Shown here in pieces: positions 59,562 through 64,000 of a stretch of 64,000 nucleotides of DNA (position 1 is its first letter; every line of letters begins with the position of its first letter). The position numbers and the translations under genes are program-made. The DNA is from Shimia sp039969785 (lineage in GTDB: Bacteria > Pseudomonadota > Alphaproteobacteria > Rhodobacterales > Rhodobacteraceae): contig NZ_JBDVNC010000048.1 in the NCBI RefSeq assembly GCF_039969785.1, forward strand, positions 183,406 to 247,405, given 5' to 3'. Below the pieces are notes generated by a model. It worked only from the letters and a program-made list of their open reading frames with translations. It was not told the origin of the DNA and made no database searches.

Positions 59562-60815
59562 CTACTCCGCCGCACGCCCTTCGGTATCGCTCATATCAAA
59601 CCCAAGGTGGCGGGCGACGGTCTGAACGTCTTTGTCACCACGGCCGCACATGTTCATCACCAGAATGTGGTCCTTGGGCAGATCACCCGCAATCTTCATC
59701 ACATGCGCCAGTGCATGACAGGGTTCCAACGCCGGAATGATGCCTTCATGTGCGCAGCAATACGTGAACGCACCCAACGCTTCTTTGTCAGTGACAGACA
59801 CATATTGCGCCCGCCCGGTGTCGTGCAGCCAGCTGTGTTCCGGCCCGATGCCGGGGTAATCCAAACCCGCCGAAATCGAATAGCCTTCCAGAATCTGCCC
59901 GTCATCATCCTGCAACAGATAGGTGCGGTTGCCATGCAGCACCCCCGGACGTCCGCCAGTCAGCGAGGCACAATGTTCCATCTTGTCATCAACACCTTTG
60001 CCGCCTGCTTCGACGCCAATAATGTTGACCGACTTGTCATCCAGAAACGGATAAAACAGACCCATCGCGTTTGATCCGCCACCAATCGCAGCAATCAGCG
60101 TGTCAGGCAAACGCCCTTCACCTTCCTGCTCTTCCAACTGCCAGCGCACTTCCTTGCCGATGATCGACTGAAAATCGCGCACCATCGCAGGATAGGGATG
60201 TGGCCCGGCCACCGTGCCAATGCAATAAAACGTATCGCGTACATTTGTGACCCAGTCGCGCAACGCATCGTTCATCGCGTCTTTCAACGTGCCACGCCCC
60301 GATGTGACCGGCACAACCTCGGCCCCCAAAAGCCGCATGCGGAACACGTTGGGCGCCTGACGCTGCACATCATGAGCGCCCATATAGATCACGCATTTCA
60401 AACCAAACTTGGCACAGACAGTGGCGGTCGCAACGCCATGCTGCCCGGCACCGGTTTCCGCGATGATCCGGCTCTTGCCCATGCGGCGCGCCAGAATAAT
60501 CTGCCCCAGCACATTGTTGATCTTGTGCGCCCCGGTGTGGTTCAGCTCATCCCGTTTGAGATAAATCTTAGCCCCACCAAGGCTTTCGGTCAGACGTGGC
60601 GCAAAATAGAGCGGGCTTGGACGTCCCACATAATTCTTCCACAAGTCATCCATTTCGGCCCAGAAACTGGCGTCATCCTTGGCCTTTTCGTACTGCGCTT
60701 CAAGTTCAAGGATCAGCGGCATCAGCGTTTCGGACACAAACCGGCCGCCAAAGTCACCAAAACGGCCCTTATCATCGGGGCCGTTCATAAAAGAGTTGAA
60801 AAGGTCGTTAGACAT
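59562..60815 (-). CDS. trpB: Tryptophan synthase beta chain TrpB
   Basis: PLP enzyme that condenses indole and serine to tryptophan. The 417-residue product has GRPSPLYFAPRLTE, the PLP-lysine segment LKRDELNHTGAHKINNVLGQ, AETGAGQHGVATATV, and AAIGGGSNAMGLFYPF as the phosphate-binding loop. The ATG at 60815 was chosen; upstream in-frame codons up to 60866 do not look native. It follows trpF by 72 bp, while trpA is elsewhere in the window. Confidence 0.96.
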   Translation of the reverse strand: MSNDLFNSFMNGPDDKGRFGDFGGRFVSETLMPLILELEAQYEKAKDDASFWAEMDDLWKNYVGRPSPLYFAPRLTESLGGAKIYLKRDELNHTGAHKINNVLGQIILARRMGKSRIIAETGAGQHGVATATVCAKFGLKCVIYMGAHDVQRQAPNVFRMRLLGAEVVPVTSGRGTLKDAMNDALRDWVTNVRDTFYCIGTVAGPHPYPAMVRDFQSIIGKEVRWQLEEQEGEGRLPDTLIAAIGGGSNAMGLFYPFLDDKSVNIIGVEAGGKGVDDKMEHCASLTGGRPGVLHGNRTYLLQDDDGQILEGYSISAGLDYPGIGPEHSWLHDTGRAQYVSVTDKEALGAFTYCCAHEGIIPALEPCHALAHVMKIAGDLPKDHILVMNMCGRGDKDVQTVARHLGFDMSDTEGRAAE

Positions 60816-60887
60816 AAGGCCTCTCCGATAGGACAATTTCAAAGTGTTTAGGCGGGATTGCGGCAAGTTGCCATCGCAATTTACGCC

Positions 60888-61553
60888 TTAACGCAGGTTT
60901 GGCACGGCATTTTTCGGGCCACTGGCCGCAGCCACAAAGGCCCGGATCAATCCAATGTCCTTAAGGCCGGGCGCGGTTTCCACGCCGGAACTGACATCCA
61001 CCTGACGCGCGCCGGTCATCTGCACCGCTTCGGCCACGTTATCATGGGTCAAACCTCCGGCCAGCATCCACGGGCACGGCCAGTATTTGCGGTTCACCAA
61101 ACGCCAGTCAAACGCCAGCCCGTTTCCGCCGGGCAAAGCCGCGCCCTTGGGCGGTTTCGCATCAATCAACAACTGATCCGCCACTGCGCCATAACGATCG
61201 ATCTGGCCCACATCAGACGCATCCGCAATGCCGACGGCCTTCATCACTGGCAGGCCAAATCTGGCGCGGACTTCGGCAACCCGCTCGGGGCTTTCGCTGC
61301 CATGCAGTTGCAACATATCCAGCGGCACGTCCGCCATCAGCTTGTCCAGAAACGCATCATCCGCATTTACCGTCAGCGCCACTTTGGCCACGCCAACCGG
61401 CACCTCAATCGCAAGATCGCGTGCCTGGGTCATACCAACATTACGGGGTGATTTTTCAAAGAAGACAAATCCAACATAAGCCGCGCCAGCCTCGGCTGCC
61501 GCAGCCACGTGTTCAGGCTGTTTCAGCCCGCAAATCTTGACGCGAATATCCAT
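60888..61553 (-). CDS. trpF: Phosphoribosylanthranilate isomerase TrpF
   Basis: Amadori rearrangement of phosphoribosylanthranilate in tryptophan synthesis. The 221-residue TIM barrel begins VKICGLKQPEHV with the catalytic Cys, and has GFVFFEKSPRNV, LQLHGSESPERV, LLIDAKPPKGAALPGGNGLAFDW with the catalytic Asp, LAGGLTHDNVAEAV and VDVSSGVETAPGLKD. It is upstream of trpB on the same strand and probably co-transcribed. Confidence 0.96.
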   Translation of the reverse strand: MDIRVKICGLKQPEHVAAAAEAGAAYVGFVFFEKSPRNVGMTQARDLAIEVPVGVAKVALTVNADDAFLDKLMADVPLDMLQLHGSESPERVAEVRARFGLPVMKAVGIADASDVGQIDRYGAVADQLLIDAKPPKGAALPGGNGLAFDWRLVNRKYWPCPWMLAGGLTHDNVAEAVQMTGARQVDVSSGVETAPGLKDIGLIRAFVAAASGPKNAVPNLR

Positions 61554-61593
61554 GCATTTGCCCTACCCCATGACAGGTCGGATGCAAAGCCTC

Positions 61594-61944
61594 TCAGCTT
61601 GCTTCGTCCAGCAATGTCAGCACTTCATCTTTGTGTTCGTTCTGACGGCCTTTCAGACGGCGCATCTCGCGCTGGGTCTTGTGCAGCTCACGTTCGGCTT
61701 TGTTTTTGCCGGACCGATGCTTGTGTTCCCGCATCCATTCCCAAAAGAAGCCAATCAGCAATCCTGCTGCAATCGCTGCAAAAATCACCACAAACATGGG
61801 CAAGCGGATTACAAAATTAAACTCAAGCAAATCAGCAATCGCCGGGGACAAAAGGCTCAGCGTGACGAAATCGCGATTGGCCAAAGCCACAGATATCAAC
61901 ACGGCACCCAAAGCACCGAGAAAGGCATAACGAATATAACGCAT
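61594..61944 (-). CDS. lapA: LapA domain-containing membrane protein
   Basis: The 116-residue protein has two membrane helices (about residues 7-22 and 46-68), the LapA (lipopolysaccharide assembly A, DUF1049) pattern NRDFVTLSLLSPAIADLLEFNFVIRLPMFVVIFAAIAAGLLIGFFWEW split around a short loop, and a basic coiled-coil tail (REHKHRSGKNKAERELHKTQREMRRLKGR). It lies 3 bp after ihfB and before trpF, a gene order common in roseobacters. Role in envelope assembly is inferred from the family. Confidence 0.85.
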   Translation of the reverse strand: MRYIRYAFLGALGAVLISVALANRDFVTLSLLSPAIADLLEFNFVIRLPMFVVIFAAIAAGLLIGFFWEWMREHKHRSGKNKAERELHKTQREMRRLKGRQNEHKDEVLTLLDEAS

Positions 61945-61947
61945 TAC

Positions 61948-62229
61948 TTATTTTCCGTTCAGTCGGTCTCGTAACAGTTTGCCCGTTTTGAAAAAGGGCA
62001 CATGCTTTTCTTCTACTTCTACCGACTCTCCGGTGCGCGGATTGCGCCCCACGCGGGAATCCCGCTTCTTCACCGAAAATGCACCGAACCCGCGCAGCTC
62101 GACCCGGTCGCCCCGTGACATAGCATCGGTGATCTCTTCAAAGATCGTATTCACGATGCGCTCAACGTCGCGCTGGTAAAGGTGTGGGTTGTCGTCAGCA
62201 ATTTTCTGTATCAGTTCCGAACGGATCAT
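61948..62229 (-). CDS. ihfB: Integration host factor subunit beta
   Basis: DNA-bending HU/IHF-family protein of 93 residues with MIRSELIQKIADDNPHL, RGDRVELRGFGAFSVKKRDSR and the DNA-intercalating arm GRNPRTGESVEVEEKHVPFFKTGK. Length and the VEVEEK spacing fit IHF beta rather than HU. The ATG at 62229 gives the usual N-terminus. In many relatives rpsA lies upstream of ihfB; here the next gene is divergent. Confidence 0.95.
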   Translation of the reverse strand: MIRSELIQKIADDNPHLYQRDVERIVNTIFEEITDAMSRGDRVELRGFGAFSVKKRDSRVGRNPRTGESVEVEEKHVPFFKTGKLLRDRLNGK

Positions 62230-62551
62230 CGGTTCACATCTCCCTGGGCGTGCAAGTCTCTGGCGCATGCATCGAAGGTGACTATAGGAAGAAACGGCGA
62301 AAACGGAAATGGAATCCGGGCATGCGCACCCGATTTCCTGCCGAATCCGGGGTTTTTGGGCGAATTTGGTTCAGCTCTGGCGACAATTCGCCTGTGTCGC
62401 ACTCAAAACTCGTACCGCCGCGGCGCAGAGAACCCATTGATTCGCAACAGAAAGCTCCAGCCACATTTACGCGCGTCATTTTAAGCTGGCGTTCAATCGG
62501 GTGGCACATAATCTGCAATCTCCCCATGCTGCCCACAACAAGGCTCAGGAC
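62230..62551. other. Divergent intergenic region ihfB / glutathione-transferase-like gene
   Basis: 322 bp without a credible gene, holding both promoters. I see no riboswitch or tRNA-like fold. Three GANTC sites (two GAATC, one GATTC) are present, not clearly more than chance. Confidence 0.5.
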
Positions 62552-63601
62552 ATGACCGACAAAACCGCCTCTTCAAACACGTCCACAGAAGAATCTCAGA
62601 CCAACGCGAAACAGCGCCGGGCCAGCGGCGAGTTTGTGCGCGGCATCAGCGGATTTCGCCATTCCATCGGACCAGACCCGGACTTTCCCGCGCAACCTGG
62701 TCGCTACCACTTGTTCGTCGCGCTCAACTGCCCGTGGTGCCACCGGGTCACTCTGGCGCGCGCGATTCTGGGCCTGACCGACAGCATCTCCATGGACGTC
62801 GCGTTTCCCAACCGCACCTCAGAAACGGAACCCGACGGCGCCAACCGGTGGGAATTCGATCCCACCCGGATCGCCACGCTCACCAATGCCCCGCTGCCGG
62901 AATGCACATTGGACACGGCGACCGGGCAACAGATGCGACTGGCGACGCACATATATGCCGCCCAGGGGTCAAACGAAGCGTCGGTGCCCATTCTCTATGA
63001 CAAGCTCAACCACCGCATCGTCACCAACGAAAGCGCCGACATCATTCGCATGCTCAATGCACAAGCCGTCGCGCTTGGCAGCACGCACCCCCCGGACATG
63101 CGCCCTGATCTTTATCCAGAAGGACCAGAGAATGCCGATCTGCGCCGCGAAATCGATACGTTGAACGACCTGATCTATGTCACCATCAACAATGGCGCCT
63201 ACAAGGCCGGGTTTTCGTCAGATCAACAGGTCTATCAGGCAGCTTTCAACGCGTATTTTGACACGCTCACAACTCTTGAAACACGCCTCAGCGACGGACG
63301 CGCCTTTCTGACCGGAGACCACTTTACCGAAGCTGACCTGCGCCTGTTCCCGACCCTCTACCGGCACGACCCGGTGTATTACGTGCGCATGAAACTGAAC
63401 GGTGCGCGCATTCTGGATCACCCGCATCTGTGGCGCTGGCTGTGCCGCGTCTATGCCCTGCCCGGCGTTGCCAGTTCCGGATCGCTGATCCATTGCCGTC
63501 AGGGCTATTTCGGCCGCTCATGGAACGGAACAATCCCACTAGGACCTAACCACCCTATACCCTATCCCGAGGCGTATGATCATCCGGAACTGGCGCGGTA
63601 A
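62552..63601 (+). CDS. Glutathionyl-hydroquinone reductase / omega-class glutathione transferase-like protein
   Basis: The 349-residue protein of the YqjG/ECM4 type has the thioredoxin-fold active site NCPWCHRVTLARAI around residue 65 and the all-helical C-terminal GST domain (GRAFLTGDHFTEADLRLFPTLYRHDPVYYVRMKLN). RYHLFVALNCPW and HPHLWRWL are family markers. Most relatives have CPWAH with a single Cys; here a second Cys gives CPWCH, so it may act as a dithiol. It reduces glutathionyl-hydroquinones in the family. The ATG at 62552 has CAGGA upstream. Confidence 0.88.
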   Translation: MTDKTASSNTSTEESQTNAKQRRASGEFVRGISGFRHSIGPDPDFPAQPGRYHLFVALNCPWCHRVTLARAILGLTDSISMDVAFPNRTSETEPDGANRWEFDPTRIATLTNAPLPECTLDTATGQQMRLATHIYAAQGSNEASVPILYDKLNHRIVTNESADIIRMLNAQAVALGSTHPPDMRPDLYPEGPENADLRREIDTLNDLIYVTINNGAYKAGFSSDQQVYQAAFNAYFDTLTTLETRLSDGRAFLTGDHFTEADLRLFPTLYRHDPVYYVRMKLNGARILDHPHLWRWLCRVYALPGVASSGSLIHCRQGYFGRSWNGTIPLGPNHPIPYPEAYDHPELAR

Positions 63602-63855
63602 AATTTAGTCGGAACGGCGGGACAAAGTGAGCTTCACCTGAAACCACAAACGTTGCCTTCAGCTCAGAGCGGACTTTTGGCGTCTTGCCATTCAATTTCA
63701 GCGATATGTCACGACAGCGTCTAGTGGCTTCAATCACGTTCATCTGAATGTGAGAATCTTGGGCGGGACAGTGAGAGAGCACGGGGCAGGTTGTGTCTCA
63801 CGCGGATTTGGGCAGGCTTCATTTATAGAGAGTAGTTAACTTGAACTGCGCTCTT
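63602..63855. other. Intergenic region before the porin 3' end
   Basis: 254 bp, no gene I trust. A minus-strand frame (63555-63782, 75 codons) overlaps the end of the previous gene and has no recognisable family; it is treated as non-coding. Confidence 0.4.
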
Positions 63856-64000
63856 TTAGAATACAATCCGCGCACGCAACCCAAACAATGCGATGCTGCT
63901 TTGGCCCGGATTGAGCAGTGGATTGTCAATGTATTGAATGGACGGTGTTATTTGGAGATTTGGAGAAATCGAAAACCGGTAGAACGCCTCAATTGTGTTT
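63856..64000 (-). CDS. OprB-like carbohydrate-selective porin, 3' end only (runs off window)
   Basis: On the minus strand the last 48 codons before a TAA at 63858-63856 encode TIEAFYRFSISPNLQITPSIQYID then NPLLNPGQSSIALFGLRARIVF. Alternating strands, the phrase TPSIQYI.NP and a terminal aromatic Phe are typical of the C-terminus of OprB-type outer-membrane porins for sugars. The gene begins outside the window, so length and selectivity cannot be judged. Confidence 0.75.
   Translation of the reverse strand, partial: NTIEAFYRFSISPNLQITPSIQYIDNPLLNPGQSSIALFGLRARIVF

Noticed and set aside
62230..62551. GANTC cluster as a CcrM/GcrA-controlled promoter
   Set aside because: Three sites in 322 bp are near chance expectation.
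63555..63782. 75-codon minus-strand frame after the glutathione-transferase-like gene
   Set aside because: Overlaps the 3' end of a real gene, no recognised family, no clear ribosome site. It could be a decayed remnant, but I cannot support it.

Overview
The window looks like a chromosomal segment of a marine Rhodobacteraceae (Roseobacter-group alphaproteobacterium). The support is the oxygen-dependent cobalamin pathway (cobG, cobF, cobK), the cell-cycle regulator GcrA, an mraZ-led division cluster with a long leader, a LuxI-type acyl-homoserine-lactone synthase, an IorAB-type molybdenum dehydrogenase, and single-copy housekeeping genes with close roseobacter character. I see no phage, insertion sequence, CRISPR array, rRNA or tRNA gene. 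This is core-like chromosome with a few regulatory islands.

Layout. 1-8.9 kb: a nearly continuous cobalamin corrin-ring operon, cobG(partial)-H-I-J-[K inverted]-L-E-M-B-A-F, mostly joined by 4-bp ATGA/GTGA overlaps. 9.2-14.1 kb: a signalling block with a receiver protein carrying a degenerate GGDEF-like region, a solitary luxI, an unknown protein, a six-helix membrane histidine kinase, a histidine phosphotransfer protein and a lone receiver. 14.3-27.2 kb: iorAB, a GAPDH paralogue with a 47-residue membrane protein, an ABC-2 permease, gcrA, a prephenate-dehydrogenase-like gene, an MFS exporter, asmA, rimO and a flavoprotein. 27.2-37.0 kb: the first half of the dcw cluster (mraZ-rsmH-ftsL-ftsI-murE-murF-mraY-murD, minus strand), preceded by a 676-bp leader that holds MraZ-box arrays and a predicted UpsM-type small RNA. 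37.1-42.0 kb: livFGMH and ychF. 42.0-57.9 kb: a mixed plus-strand-rich stretch (a broken VOC gene, pagL-like, trpA, an mttB-family gene, lldD, a sulfotransferase, rplY, methyltransferases, pth, a DUF2332 gene with an amber stop, a serine hydrolase, and Lrp/Usp/alanine symporter). 58.0-64.0 kb: a small operon of a very acidic exported protein, a PepSY-like exported protein and a membrane-anchored LuxR-type regulator, then trpB-trpF-lapA-ihfB, a glutathionyl-hydroquinone-reductase-like gene, and the 3' end of an OprB-like porin.

How the parts work together. The cob genes take uroporphyrinogen III through precorrins to hydrogenobyrinic acid a,c-diamide. The signalling block probably links acyl-homoserine-lactone production to a phosphorelay: CtrA-type half-sites lie upstream of luxI and no luxR is present. 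The dcw genes make lipid-linked peptidoglycan precursors and the division transpeptidase. The most interesting non-coding structure is in the dcw leader and in the gcrA leader, where a complete intrinsic terminator sits just upstream of the start codon. All calls come from reading the sequence; no database search was run.
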